Shown in pieces: positions 28,362 through 37,965 of a stretch of 64,000 nucleotides of DNA. Location of the stretch: assembly GCF_001747085.1 (NCBI RefSeq), contig NZ_MDJD01000054.1, forward strand, positions 186,001-250,000, written 5' to 3'. Below the pieces are notes generated by a model. The model was given only the letters and a program-made list of their open reading frames with translations, made no database searches and was not told where the DNA came from. Source of the stretch: Flavivirga aquatica (GTDB taxonomy: Bacteria > Bacteroidota > Bacteroidia > Flavobacteriales > Flavobacteriaceae). The position numbers and the translations under genes are program-made. Each line of letters begins with the position of its first letter. Position 1 is the stretch's first letter.

Positions 28362-30176
28362 TTATGGTAAATCTTTTTGCTTTTTTTCTATCTTTTTATT
28401 TGCTAAATAATAAGCATAAGCTCCAAGTAAAAAACCAATAATTAGCATAACTATACTGTTATCTATCCATTTTAACATTCTAAAAACTATAACTGCGAAT
28501 ACCAGTATTATAGTAACATAATATGCTTTTAAAGACGCATTATTAAAAAATCCAGCACGGGTATTAGGGTATAGCATAGCTATTATAAAACCTAAACAGG
28601 CAAAAAATAAAATAAAAGACATGGTATATAATAAGACGGTTTTATAATTAGTTACAGTTACTAATTTTTTTTCTACCTTATTTATTTTACTACTCGGGTC
28701 TTTAAGTCCCAATGTGTTTACAATACTAGATACTATTGATGTCGATTTTTCACTATTAGCTTTTTCTCCATCTACTGGACTTCCATCGGCATTAACTAAG
28801 TCATTAGAATTACTTTCTTTAAGTGGCTTTCCTAATTCTTTACTTATAACTTCCCATATATCATTATAACCTTTATCATATCCCAACGCCCAAAGTCCTA
28901 ATCCTTTCAGCTTTTTTTCTTTAATAAGTTGGGTCTTAAACACAAAACTCGAATCGTTTTCAAACCAACATTGTCTATACTGCGTTTTATCTCCTTTTAC
29001 TTTATATGTACTATATGCACTTTTACTTGTAGGGTCGATATAAATAGCTTCATTCTTATCGATATTCTTTTTAATGTAACTATAGGTTCTAGCACCAATG
29101 TATTTTTTTACTTTAGATTTTAAATCTAAATTTTTTGTTTCCCATAAACTCCCATAAGTAGGCAATGCTAATATTATTTTAGAACTAGCGATATCATTAT
29201 TAATATAATAGTCTACAGAAGATGTTAGGTTATATGGTTCCCAAGTTGTGCCACTTTTTAATGGAGCTACTGGTCCTGCTACGGTACTCCCCTGACCATA
29301 ATAATCGTATCCCATAATAACAAATCGATCTACAGCTTGATTTATAGCTTTAAAATCTATGGCTTTGCTCCAATTTACACTGGGTAGTGTTACATAGATT
29401 TTATAATTTTTATTTGCTTTTTTAAGTCTATTAGATAGTGTTAATAAAAAACTTGTGTAGGCACTTTTCTCATTTTTCATTACACCTTCAAAATCAATAC
29501 ATACGCCATCTCCTTTTCTTTTAGAGATTAATGAAATAAGGTTACTTATTAAGGTATCTGTTGCATCTGCATTTTTTAAAAACACTCTATTATTCTTCTC
29601 TCCAAAATTACTAACCGTTAGCAGTATTCTTTTATTTGTTTGCTTTTGAACAGAATCAATTAACGCAGTTGTTTCCCAATCATGAATTGTAATGGCTTGT
29701 CCTGTTTTAGGGTCTACCTCATACGAGAAATAAGCAACCGTTGAAAGCAACGAGAAATTAATTTGTTTATAATAATCCTTCTCCCAATATGGATACCATC
29801 CAAAAATCTCATAATCCAATTCAAAATCTTTTGGTGTTTTAAATCTATTAGAAATAATAGAATCTACATTGGTTGCAAAAGTGGGCGCTTTATTCTTTTT
29901 TAATATTTTATGATGCTGATGTATAAATTTTCTAGCTTGTTTAGTAGAATCATTATGATTAAATATATTTTTTAAAAACTTGGCTACTTTCTTCTCTTTT
30001 TTAAAAGTTTTGGTTGTATCCTGTAAAGGAGAATAATCCTTTGTAATACTTGAAGAGTACATATTTTGTTGTACCACAAAACACATAAAAACAATTAAAA
30101 AAACACTTTTATAGTTCACTAAATTAGGTTGGGTTAAAATTAATTTGTAAGATTGAAAGATAGTTATTTTATACAA
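28362..30176 (-). CDS. GH18-like hydrolase with C-terminal membrane anchor, first gene of the eCIS operon
   Basis: 604 aa. An N-terminal hydrophobic stretch (SVFLIVFMCFVVQQ) acts as signal or anchor. The GH18 barrel spans about 120-440, with the active-site strand DGVCIDFE at 223-230: Glu230 is kept while the middle Asp of DGxDxDxE is Cys226. Other GH18 landmarks are FGWYPYWEKDYY, FVIMGYDYYGQGS and LKGLGLWALGYDKGYNDIWE. The C-terminus has three transmembrane helices (about 510-595). A start at the GTG near 30119 would place the signal peptide at the N-terminus and may be the real one. It probably cuts a GlcNAc-containing polymer at the cell envelope. A role in particle release is inference from synteny. 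Confidence 0.75.
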   Translation of the reverse strand: MYKITIFQSYKLILTQPNLVNYKSVFLIVFMCFVVQQNMYSSSITKDYSPLQDTTKTFKKEKKVAKFLKNIFNHNDSTKQARKFIHQHHKILKKNKAPTFATNVDSIISNRFKTPKDFELDYEIFGWYPYWEKDYYKQINFSLLSTVAYFSYEVDPKTGQAITIHDWETTALIDSVQKQTNKRILLTVSNFGEKNNRVFLKNADATDTLISNLISLISKRKGDGVCIDFEGVMKNEKSAYTSFLLTLSNRLKKANKNYKIYVTLPSVNWSKAIDFKAINQAVDRFVIMGYDYYGQGSTVAGPVAPLKSGTTWEPYNLTSSVDYYINNDIASSKIILALPTYGSLWETKNLDLKSKVKKYIGARTYSYIKKNIDKNEAIYIDPTSKSAYSTYKVKGDKTQYRQCWFENDSSFVFKTQLIKEKKLKGLGLWALGYDKGYNDIWEVISKELGKPLKESNSNDLVNADGSPVDGEKANSEKSTSIVSSIVNTLGLKDPSSKINKVEKKLVTVTNYKTVLLYTMSFILFFACLGFIIAMLYPNTRAGFFNNASLKAYYVTIILVFAVIVFRMLKWIDNSIVMLIIGFLLGAYAYYLANKKIEKKQKDLP

Positions 30177-30580
30177 ATTCTCATATATTTAGGTAGCTGA
30201 ATATTTATTAAAAGCAGACTTTCTTTCTGTCAATTTAAACACCTCAATATAAATAACATACATTTTAAAAATTTTATAAAACATCACTTTAATTGTTTTT
30301 TTTATTTCAATTTACTTAAAAAAACAAGTTTCTTATAGACTTAATTACCTTGTTTATTCTTCACTTTAAAAAAAAACGTTTTTTCACACTCCTTAAATTT
30401 AACTTTTTTAACACGAATATTCTTTGGAAAATAAAATTTTATACAGCTGCAGCATCTGTCATTTTATATCTTCAAACAAGCCAATATTAAGAAATCACTA
30501 CTAGAAATCGTAAAAAAACACCACAAGCACTAAATATTTACGCATAAAAGCATGAATTATTAGAATAAAGGAAAAAAATA
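30177..30580. other. Intergenic region upstream of the eCIS operon
   Basis: 404 bp, AT-rich with homopolymer runs. The eCIS promoter should be here on the minus strand, but no good TAnnTTTG/TTG pair was found by eye. The right part borders the IS1595 element. Confidence 0.5.
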
Positions 30581-31569
30581 ATTGAATATCCGTAATTACT
30601 AATAATTGATTAAAAATGCTTATTTTGTTAAAAAAACAAGTCATGAATATTTTTAGTTTTACCGCCCATTTTGATAGTGAAGAAGCTTGTCGTACTCATT
30701 TTAAGCAAGAAAGAGATAAGATAGGAGTTAAATGCCAGCGTTGTGGTCATACTCATCACTATTGGATAAAGGCTGTTTGGAGCTATGAGTGCAAATCTTG
30801 TAGAGCCCGTACATCTTTGAGAAGTGGTACTATTATGCAAAATTCTAATCTATCTTTTATGATATGGTATAAGACAATGTTTTTGATGACTACTACCAAG
30901 AAAGGATTTTCTTCTAAAGAAATCCAGAAACAGCTTGGTTTAAAAAGGTATGAACCTGTCTGGGCGATGGTTCATAAACTTCGTAAAGCAATGGGTAACA
31001 GAGATGCTCGCTATACTTTAGAAGGTATGATTGAAATGGATGAAGGTTATTTTACGGTCGAATCTTCTGAAATAGAGCAACAAAAAGGAAAAAGAGGTCG
31101 TGGTGCAGTAGGAAAGCAAAACGTAATGATAATGGCAGAATCCACTCCCTTAGAAGACCCGAAAACCAACAAGAAGGATCGCCAATGTCTCTACTTTAAA
31201 GCCAAAGTGCTGACAGATCATAAGGCTGATGGTGTAAATGATACTGTTAAAGAGTCTTTAGACGAACAAAGCATTGTTTTTACTGATAAAAGTACTTCAT
31301 ATGTTGATATTGCTGATTTTGTAGAACTACATATTAGTGAAAAATCAGATAAACAAACTACTAAAGAGACCTTGAAATGGGTACATATTACCATAAGCAA
31401 TGCCAAACGAAACTTACTTGGAAATTATCACAAAATTAAAGGCAAATACCTACAACTCTACCTAAACGAATTTGTTTACAAACTCAATCGAAGATATTTT
31501 GAGGAAAAACTATTCGATAGACTAGTAATAGCTGGAATTACTGGATTATGAGTAAAAACGGATATTCAA
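30581..31569 (+). mobile_element. IS1595-family insertion sequence
   Basis: About 990 bp bounded by inverted repeats TTGAATATCCGT (30582-30593) and ACGGATATTCAA (31558-31569). A candidate 8-bp target duplication AAAAAATA flanks it (30573-30580 and 31570-31577), consistent with the family. One-base uncertainty remains at the left boundary because the flanks are A-rich. Confidence 0.85.
30643..31551 (+). CDS. IS1595-family (ISXO2-like) transposase
   Basis: 302 aa from the ATG at 30643 (MNIFSFTAHFDSEEACRTHF); an upstream ATG at 30616 adds nine residues that do not look native. It has an N-terminal zinc ribbon (CQRCGHTHHYW, then YECKSCRARTS), then the ISXO2-like DDE domain with EMDEGYF, FTDKSTSY and the C-terminal YLQLYLNEFVYKLNRR. 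The frame is intact, so the element may be active. Confidence 0.88.
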   Translation: MNIFSFTAHFDSEEACRTHFKQERDKIGVKCQRCGHTHHYWIKAVWSYECKSCRARTSLRSGTIMQNSNLSFMIWYKTMFLMTTTKKGFSSKEIQKQLGLKRYEPVWAMVHKLRKAMGNRDARYTLEGMIEMDEGYFTVESSEIEQQKGKRGRGAVGKQNVMIMAESTPLEDPKTNKKDRQCLYFKAKVLTDHKADGVNDTVKESLDEQSIVFTDKSTSYVDIADFVELHISEKSDKQTTKETLKWVHITISNAKRNLLGNYHKIKGKYLQLYLNEFVYKLNRRYFEEKLFDRLVIAGITGL

Positions 31570-31710
31570 AAAAAATATAATTAAGATGTAGATATAATAA
31601 CAATTTATAGCTTCACCCCAAATTTTGTACTTTTATAAATATATGTTAGCGGCTAAATATTAAAATTCCCTACTACAACAATCTTAAATAAAAATCGTAG
31701 AACAAATAAT

Positions 31711-32259
31711 ATGATTGAATTGCTTAAAACCTATATTCAAAATAAAGATTCTGAGAAAGCCATAGAACTAAAAAACTCATTTTCATTTCACGAAGCCATT
31801 GTATGTGGCAAAATTGAAATTGTAAATAGTTATTTTGAGAAATCGAATTCTAACTTAGTTAATACACATTCAAGCGATGGTTTTACGCCTTTATCTTTAG
31901 CAGCTTTTTTCAATCAAACAGCAATCGCTAAATTATTGATAGAAAATGGTGCAGACCCGAATTTGTCCGCAACAAATCCTTCAAAAGTTAATGCCCTTCA
32001 TTCTGCAATTGCAAAAGAGCATTATGAGCTTTGTAAAATATTACTCGAAAAAGGAGCAAACGTAAATGCAACTCAAATACAAAATGTAACGGCTTTACAT
32101 GCTGCGGTACACAGAGGCAATTTAACTTTAACTAAACTTCTAATTGAAAACGGGGCTTCAATCGGGTTAAAAATGGATAATGGAGATACTCCACTTATAA
32201 TAGCTAAAAGAGAAGACCATAAAAACATAGTGCACTGTCTGTTGAATAAGCAAAACTAG
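31711..32259 (+). CDS. Ankyrin-repeat protein
   Basis: 182 aa with four ankyrin repeats from about residue 25: DGFTPLSLAAFFNQTAIAKL, VNALHSAIAKEHYELCKILL, VTALHAAVHRGNLTLTKLLI and NGDTPLIIAKREDHKNIVHC. There is no signal peptide, so it is cytoplasmic and presumably mediates protein binding. It is convergent with the DEAD-box gene and has no partner that suggests a specific role. Confidence 0.9.
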   Translation: MIELLKTYIQNKDSEKAIELKNSFSFHEAIVCGKIEIVNSYFEKSNSNLVNTHSSDGFTPLSLAAFFNQTAIAKLLIENGADPNLSATNPSKVNALHSAIAKEHYELCKILLEKGANVNATQIQNVTALHAAVHRGNLTLTKLLIENGASIGLKMDNGDTPLIIAKREDHKNIVHCLLNKQN

Positions 32260-32296
32260 TATACGGCATTTATAGCTAAAACATCCAAAATATCTT

Positions 32297-33610
32297 TTAA
32301 AGAATGGTTACACGTACTTTTTTCTTTTTTAATCGTGTATTATTCAACTTCGCAACTAATTCATTTGAAATAGTTAACGGAACAGCAACAAAAGCACAAT
32401 CTTGTTTTAACTCAATAACACCTAATTGATCTTTATTTATAGCACCTTGCTTAAAAAACAACCCTGCAATGTCTCCTTTAGAAATTTTATCTTTTCTTCC
32501 TCCGGAAATAAATAATGTTTCCCAGAACTGGGGTTTATAAGGTGCTTTTTCTGAAATATTTTTGCCTTTTGCTTCTACAATAAATTCAGGCAATTGTTCT
32601 TTTTCCCATCTTAGTACATAAGCAGTACCTTTTGCATTTACACGAGCTGTTCTACCGTTTCTATGTATAAATTCTTCTTTATGTATAGGCAACTCATAAT
32701 GAATAATATACTTCATTTCAGGGATATCTATACCTCTTGCTGCTAAATCTGTAGCAATTAATAGTTGACTGGTTCCATTTCTAAACTTAATTAAAGAACG
32801 TTCCCTGTCTTTTTGTTCCATGCCACCAGAAAAACAAGCATGACCAATTTTATTTTTCTTCAAAAAAGTACTCACCTGCTCAATACTATCTCTTAAATTA
32901 CAAAAAACAATCCCTGGCTCGTTACCTATGTGTAGTAACAAATCTAACAACGTTTTTAACTTGTTCTTTTCTGGCGAAACCACTGTTTTAATCTCTAACT
33001 TAGATACAGTGTTTTCTTTTAAATAATTAATAGTTGTTGGTTTATCTAATCGCACAAAACTAGGAATAGTAACGCCTTGCGTGGCCGATGTTAAAATACG
33101 TTTGTTTACACTAGGTAATTGACTTATAATCCCTTTCATTTCATCCTCAAAACCAATTTCCAAAGATTTATCAAACTCATCCAATACAAGGGTTTTAATA
33201 CGTGCTTTAGAAAAGCGATCGTTATTAAAATGATCTAAAATTCTGCCTGGTGTCCCTATTAATATGGCAGGAATATGCTTTATTTCAATTTTATCTTTAG
33301 ACATTGGCCTACCACCATAAACCGCATTTACTTTAAAACCCGTCCCCATATTTCGAACAACTTGTTCTATTTGTATGGCTAACTCACGAGAAGGCACTAA
33401 AATTAATGCTTGTACATCGTCTATATTTTTATCTAAAGCTTTAATTAATGGCAATAAAAAAGCAACTGTTTTACCTGTACCTGTTGGTGAAAGAAGTATG
33501 GTATTTGTCGTTGTATCCATTACAGTAATCGCCTCTTCCTGCATTGGGTTTAGCGCTTGAATATTTAATTTAGCTAAAATATCCTGTTGTTCTTTAATAC
33601 TATTCGACAT
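32297..33610 (-). CDS. DEAD-box-type RNA helicase with DbpA-like C-terminus (DEFD variant)
   Basis: 437 aa. ATP-dependent RNA helicase, superfamily 2. Motifs: Walker A SPTGTGKT, Ia LVPSREL, Ib GTPGRI, motif II VLDEFD in place of DEAD, III SAT, V ATDLAARGID and VI HRNGRTAR. The last 75 residues (LFISGGRKDKISKGDIAGLF) match the DbpA RNA-binding domain, which in DbpA recognises 23S rRNA hairpin 92, so a ribosome-assembly role is likely. It is 2 bp downstream of a second helicase gene. Confidence 0.9.
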   Translation of the reverse strand: MSNSIKEQQDILAKLNIQALNPMQEEAITVMDTTTNTILLSPTGTGKTVAFLLPLIKALDKNIDDVQALILVPSRELAIQIEQVVRNMGTGFKVNAVYGGRPMSKDKIEIKHIPAILIGTPGRILDHFNNDRFSKARIKTLVLDEFDKSLEIGFEDEMKGIISQLPSVNKRILTSATQGVTIPSFVRLDKPTTINYLKENTVSKLEIKTVVSPEKNKLKTLLDLLLHIGNEPGIVFCNLRDSIEQVSTFLKKNKIGHACFSGGMEQKDRERSLIKFRNGTSQLLIATDLAARGIDIPEMKYIIHYELPIHKEEFIHRNGRTARVNAKGTAYVLRWEKEQLPEFIVEAKGKNISEKAPYKPQFWETLFISGGRKDKISKGDIAGLFFKQGAINKDQLGVIELKQDCAFVAVPLTISNELVAKLNNTRLKKKKVRVTIL

Positions 33611-33612
33611 AA

Positions 33613-34953
33613 TTACTTCTTCTTTTTCTTTTTAGGTGCTTCCGTTTTTGATTGCCCTAAACTTGTTTGTTCTAAATAATTAGCCAATACTTTATCTACC
33701 AACTCCTCTTTAGTTAAATGATGAAATACGGTTTGTACTTTCTCTCTAAATTCCTGAGAAATAGCACGGTTTGGTTTGGTCTTAAATATTTTTTTAGCCC
33801 ATAATAAGCCATTATTTTCTTCAATACTTTGAGCATCTGCTTTTTTAAATTCATTAAAAACAAGATCTAATTCATCTTCAAAATCTGCAATATCTTCAAC
33901 TTCTTCTTTTTGCAAAATAGTTAAAGAAAGCCCTTTTGCTCCTGCTCTAGCCGTACGACCACTTCGGTGTACATAAGCTTCGTAGGTATCTGGTAAATGA
34001 TAATTTACAACATACGACACCTCTTTAACATCAATACCACGGGCTGCTAAATCTGTAGCTACCAAAACATTAATAAAACCTTCTCTAAACTGCCCCATAA
34101 TTCGATCGCGAATGCCTTGAGTTAAGCTTCCGTGAATGGCACCAGATGAAAATTTATTTATTGCTAAATTTTTCCCTAATTTATTAACTGCTGCTTTCGT
34201 TTTACAAAAAATAATACCTCTTTCCCCTTCTCTAGAATTTAAAAAATGAAGTAATACTTCCAGTTTCTCTATAGGTTCTACAACAACATATTGATGGTCT
34301 ATACCTTGGTGTCCAACTGTAGACATATCTGCTTCTACTTGCTCAACATCCTTAGACATATAGTTTTGAACCAATTGTTTTATGGTTCCTGGCATAGTGG
34401 CTGTAAATAATAAAGTTTTTCTCGACTTTGGAATAGCTTTAATAATAATACCCAAATCGTCTTTTAAGGCACTTACCATTTCATCTGCTTCATCTAATAC
34501 CAAATACTTTACATTTTTAACATCAATAGCACCACGCTTAATTAAATCTACTAAACGCCCTGGAGTAGCAACAACAATATGCGTAGTATCTTTTAAGCGT
34601 TCTATTTGAGGTTTTATGGGAATACCTCCACAAATTGCTGCTATAGAAACCGAAGTACTATGAGCTGCAAAAGAAACTAAATTTGTATAAATTTGTTGTC
34701 CTAACTCTCGTGTTGGAGCTAGTATTAATGCTTGCACATTTGTATTTTCTACATCAATTAACTGTAATAACGGTAATCCAAAAGCTGCTGTTTTACCTGT
34801 TCCTGTCTTTGCTAATGCAACAACATCTTTGGTTTTATTTAGTATTAACGGAATCGTCTTTTTCTGAATATCTGTTGGAACAGAAATTTGTAAATCGACT
34901 AAACTTTGAAGCAATGGTTTGCTAATTCCTAAATTGGAAAACTCCCTAGACAT
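33613..34953 (-). CDS. DEAD-box RNA helicase
   Basis: 446 aa from the ATG at 34953 (MSREFSNLGISKPLLQSL); an upstream start at 35004 adds 17 atypical residues. All core motifs are present: Q motif (PTDIQKKTIP), AKTGTGKT, APTREL, TPGRLVDL, DEAD (VLDEADEM), SAT (FTATMPG), ATDLAARGID and HRSGRTARAG. The C-terminus is short and Lys-rich. It forms a two-gene operon with the DbpA-like helicase. Cold-adaptation or RNA-turnover roles are typical for such proteins; nothing here decides between them. Confidence 0.92.
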   Translation of the reverse strand: MSREFSNLGISKPLLQSLVDLQISVPTDIQKKTIPLILNKTKDVVALAKTGTGKTAAFGLPLLQLIDVENTNVQALILAPTRELGQQIYTNLVSFAAHSTSVSIAAICGGIPIKPQIERLKDTTHIVVATPGRLVDLIKRGAIDVKNVKYLVLDEADEMVSALKDDLGIIIKAIPKSRKTLLFTATMPGTIKQLVQNYMSKDVEQVEADMSTVGHQGIDHQYVVVEPIEKLEVLLHFLNSREGERGIIFCKTKAAVNKLGKNLAINKFSSGAIHGSLTQGIRDRIMGQFREGFINVLVATDLAARGIDVKEVSYVVNYHLPDTYEAYVHRSGRTARAGAKGLSLTILQKEEVEDIADFEDELDLVFNEFKKADAQSIEENNGLLWAKKIFKTKPNRAISQEFREKVQTVFHHLTKEELVDKVLANYLEQTSLGQSKTEAPKKKKKK

Positions 34954-35434
34954 AAAAATAATTTTTGACAAAGATAACCACACTTTTCTTGGAAGTAATA
35001 TCAATTAGCTTATAAATGATATCTATTTTAAACTTGGTATAAATTTGGTATAAACTTGTTTTTCTAGACAAAATAAAGTTATCTAAAAAAAAGTATTGGT
35101 ACACAAGAACTCATCTTGACTTTTTCTATTTCCTAAAAAATGTCCAAAATGAGTTCTGTTAAAAATAGTGACTCGAATAAATATATGATCGCGTTTTAAC
35201 TTACCCACCATATTATAAATTACCTATAATAAACTAATTTCATTACTAAAATTAGACATCTTTTTATGTTTATTACACTCTCTTTACATTTCGTTATATA
35301 TTTAAACAAATAATGTATTAAACTACAAATAAAGAGAGATTAAACGTACTAAATAACATGCGTTTAATAGGAAATTTTCTAGATTTGTAAAAAACACCTT
35401 TTGTTAGTAACAAGACATACAAAAAATTAAAAAC
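34954..35434. other. Intergenic, no recognisable feature
   Basis: 481 bp, about 75 percent A+T by eye. It probably holds the helicase promoter on the minus strand. No repeat, RNA or hairpin was recognised. Confidence 0.5.
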
Positions 35435-35737
35435 ATGAGTTTACTATTGGTAAGAGCTTCAAAAAAATTAAGCTTAAATAAAGAAATAATGGACTCATAT
35501 TGGAAATATTATAAACGAGAACAAAATTGTTTTTTCTTATCTCATCCAAATTTAGATCAAGCATCAAGACAACCTTCATCGTTTAATATAACACCTTATA
35601 TCTTCAAAAAAATGAATTTTGATTATTTACTAAAAACAGACATTTTATTACTTGTATCAAGTCTCATGATTTCAATTCTACCATGTAAATCTATATTTCA
35701 TATTCTTCTATCATATAATAACGACATTAAAAGGTAA
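35435..35737 (+). CDS. Possible small hypothetical protein
   Basis: 100-codon frame just upstream of the TssD-toxin gene. It has Lys/Tyr-rich ends and one hydrophobic stretch (TDILLLVSSLMISILP). I recognise no family, and composition does not separate it clearly from chance. Listed only because it lies in an otherwise empty stretch on the strand of its neighbour. Confidence 0.25.
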   Translation: MSLLLVRASKKLSLNKEIMDSYWKYYKREQNCFFLSHPNLDQASRQPSSFNITPYIFKKMNFDYLLKTDILLLVSSLMISILPCKSIFHILLSYNNDIKR

Positions 35738-35788
35738 TCCTGTTTTGTTACACAAACACATAAACAAAAAAAATACGAGATAAAGAAT

Positions 35789-37297
35789 ATGGCAAAATCT
35801 GAATTACATTTTTTAGGACATATAATAGACCTAATAACAGTAGAAACCGATTACAACAAAATTTATGATGAACACAAAGGCATTCCTGTATTTTATAACG
35901 AAGGCGGTTTACTTAGGTTTGTTTTTAATTTAGGCGAAAACCTTCGTTTTTTAGAACGCATGACCACCATTAACTACGACTTATACAAATTAGGATATCC
36001 CGTAGATGAAGGACAAATTATTTTCTATGATGCTAACGATGATATCTCAAAAACTTAGACCTTTAAAGATGCCCCTATTGTAGATTATAAAGAAATATTT
36101 AACTCTAATGGTATTGGTATACAAGTAGAAATGATAATTTCGCCTGCCATACAAGATTATGGATGTAAAATTCACAGAAGTTGGCATTTAGCTCCAATTA
36201 AAGAAGACACGTATAAACCACCAGTATATGCCACTGAAGAAAAAGAAAAACTCCCCTTTAGAATAAACATAGATGCAAAAAATAGTGATATAAGAAACGG
36301 TATTTTTGGTTTTGATAAAATACCTAGTAACTATAGAAGTATATGTAAATCTGATATTGAAAAATTACGTCAAGAATATAAACCAATAGCAGATATTTTA
36401 GACGAAGAATACTTACCCCCTTGGTTAAGCATACGTAAAGGACAAACCGTAGAGTTGGAACTAGATTGGAAAAAGAAAAGTAGAGCAAACCAGTATTCTC
36501 AAATAGCTTTTAATACACACGCAGATTTTACCATAACTCCAACAAACTTAAAAAATGCAAATAAAATACAAATTACTTGCAACAACACCAACCCACAACC
36601 TGCACAATTACTTATAAAAGCAGACGGTACTACGGTAGGCGCCCTCAATATTTTTTACCCAAAACCTAAAACTATTGATTTAGAGTGGTTTTTTGTTGAG
36701 ATTACTGGAGGAAGAGTTGATTATAGAAAACTTGACGATGAAATCAAATTATCTAGAATAACTAGTTTATTAAAAAAAGGCTTGAATCCTGCATTAATTG
36801 ACGTTAATATAAAAAACGCCGTTGCCTCTACCGTTAATTTAGAATCCAAAAAAGAGTATTTTAAAACCAGTGGCATTATAAAAAAAGCAGAAAATCACCA
36901 CTATATAGAAAGTAATAAAAAAGAACTTTTTGTTGCAGCATTTAATAAAGCTTATAAAGTAAATACAACTATACTTTCATTATTTTTAGTTAATAGGAGC
37001 TGCCTCACTACTGGCGCAACAGGAGAAGACGGAGGAGCTTTTAATGTTGTTGCAGGTTTTTCTCCAACTGGTACTGGCATAGCTTATGGTATTCTTGACA
37101 ACGAGAACAACTTATTACCTACTGCTATAATGCACGAAATAATGCATGCTTTAGGCTTACAACATACGTTTAGCACAAAAGCTCCGCATACTTTTTTAGC
37201 AAAAAGAACCAAAAACTACATGGATTATAAAGGCAGTAAAGAATTTACCTGGAAATGGCAATGGAATAAACTCCACGCATATCCATTTTTAAAATAA
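35789..37297 (+). pseudogene. TssD (Hcp-like)-metzincin effector interrupted by an amber codon
   Basis: The 502-codon frame is broken only by TAG at 36056-36058 (codon 90). Residues 1-135 are a TssD/Hcp-like tube domain of bacteroidete T6SS: LHFLGHIIDLITVETDYNKI, LERMTTINYDLYKLGYPVDE, IISPAIQDYG. Then come an Ig-like section and a C-terminal zinc protease with HEIMHALGLQH and the Met-turn NYMDY, the metzincin pattern. In the paralogue at 62124 the residue at the amber position is Trp (TGG), so one G-to-A change explains the stop. The protein would be an evolved Hcp effector; the lipoproteins downstream are the likely immunity genes. It is either inactivated or a sequencing error. Confidence 0.75.
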
Positions 37298-37302
37298 ATA
37301 TT

Positions 37303-37965
37303 ATGAAACTATTATACCTTTTTATTACACTACTTATTTTTTCTTGTACTTCTGTACCTAAAGATTATTTAGTAAATAATAATACTTGCAATTTCAACGA
37401 TTCCATTTTTAAAATTACTAAAGACGAAATGTTTTTTGATGTTACTCGATTAAAAGGCAGAGAACTAATTGTTGTTAATAATGAGTTTTTTAAAAATAGA
37501 TTTTATTCTTATGAAGATGGAGAAATAACAAACAAAAAAACTAACAAAAAACTAGATATAGGAAAGTGGATAGATTATTATTCAGATGGTAGAATTAAGT
37601 CTGTAACCTTTATATATTTGAATGGTAAAAAGGAAATAAATAAAGAAACCTATTACGACAAACAAGGTAATATCACAAAAGTTATCGATTACGAAAAAGG
37701 TTATAATATATGTTGGGCAGAAGCTATAGAAATAGTAAAACAATTAGCCAAAAGAGATATTAAAAAGTATAAGATAGACTCCTTTTATTTATCTCGAATC
37801 GACTTAAACGAATTCCCTAATTCTAATCCAGAATGGAGAGTCTCAATGAAAGGTAACGAAGCTTATAACGAAAAAGACAGAAAAAACTATATTATAGACG
37901 GAGTAACTGGAAAGTTAAATAGAACCTATACTGTAGGTCTAATATACGATAGTTTAGATGATTGA
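37303..37965 (+). CDS. Lipoprotein, candidate immunity protein to the metzincin effector
   Basis: 220 aa. Lipoprotein signal peptide MKLLYLFITLLIFSC puts lipidated Cys at residue 15. The body has a MORN-like segment (GKWIDYYSDGRIKSVTFIYL) and a conserved end (VDGVTGKLNRTYTVG type). It starts 5 bp after the effector stop and is followed by a paralogue, the usual layout for effector-immunity pairs. A periplasm-facing lipoprotein suits defence against a protease acting in the periplasm. The function is inference. Confidence 0.7.
   Translation: MKLLYLFITLLIFSCTSVPKDYLVNNNTCNFNDSIFKITKDEMFFDVTRLKGRELIVVNNEFFKNRFYSYEDGEITNKKTNKKLDIGKWIDYYSDGRIKSVTFIYLNGKKEINKETYYDKQGNITKVIDYEKGYNICWAEAIEIVKQLAKRDIKKYKIDSFYLSRIDLNEFPNSNPEWRVSMKGNEAYNEKDRKNYIIDGVTGKLNRTYTVGLIYDSLDD

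Noticed and set aside
31640-31660. GTTAGCGGCTAAAT upstream of the ankyrin gene as a possible cassette core
   Set aside because: No matching box after the gene and no palindrome on either side.
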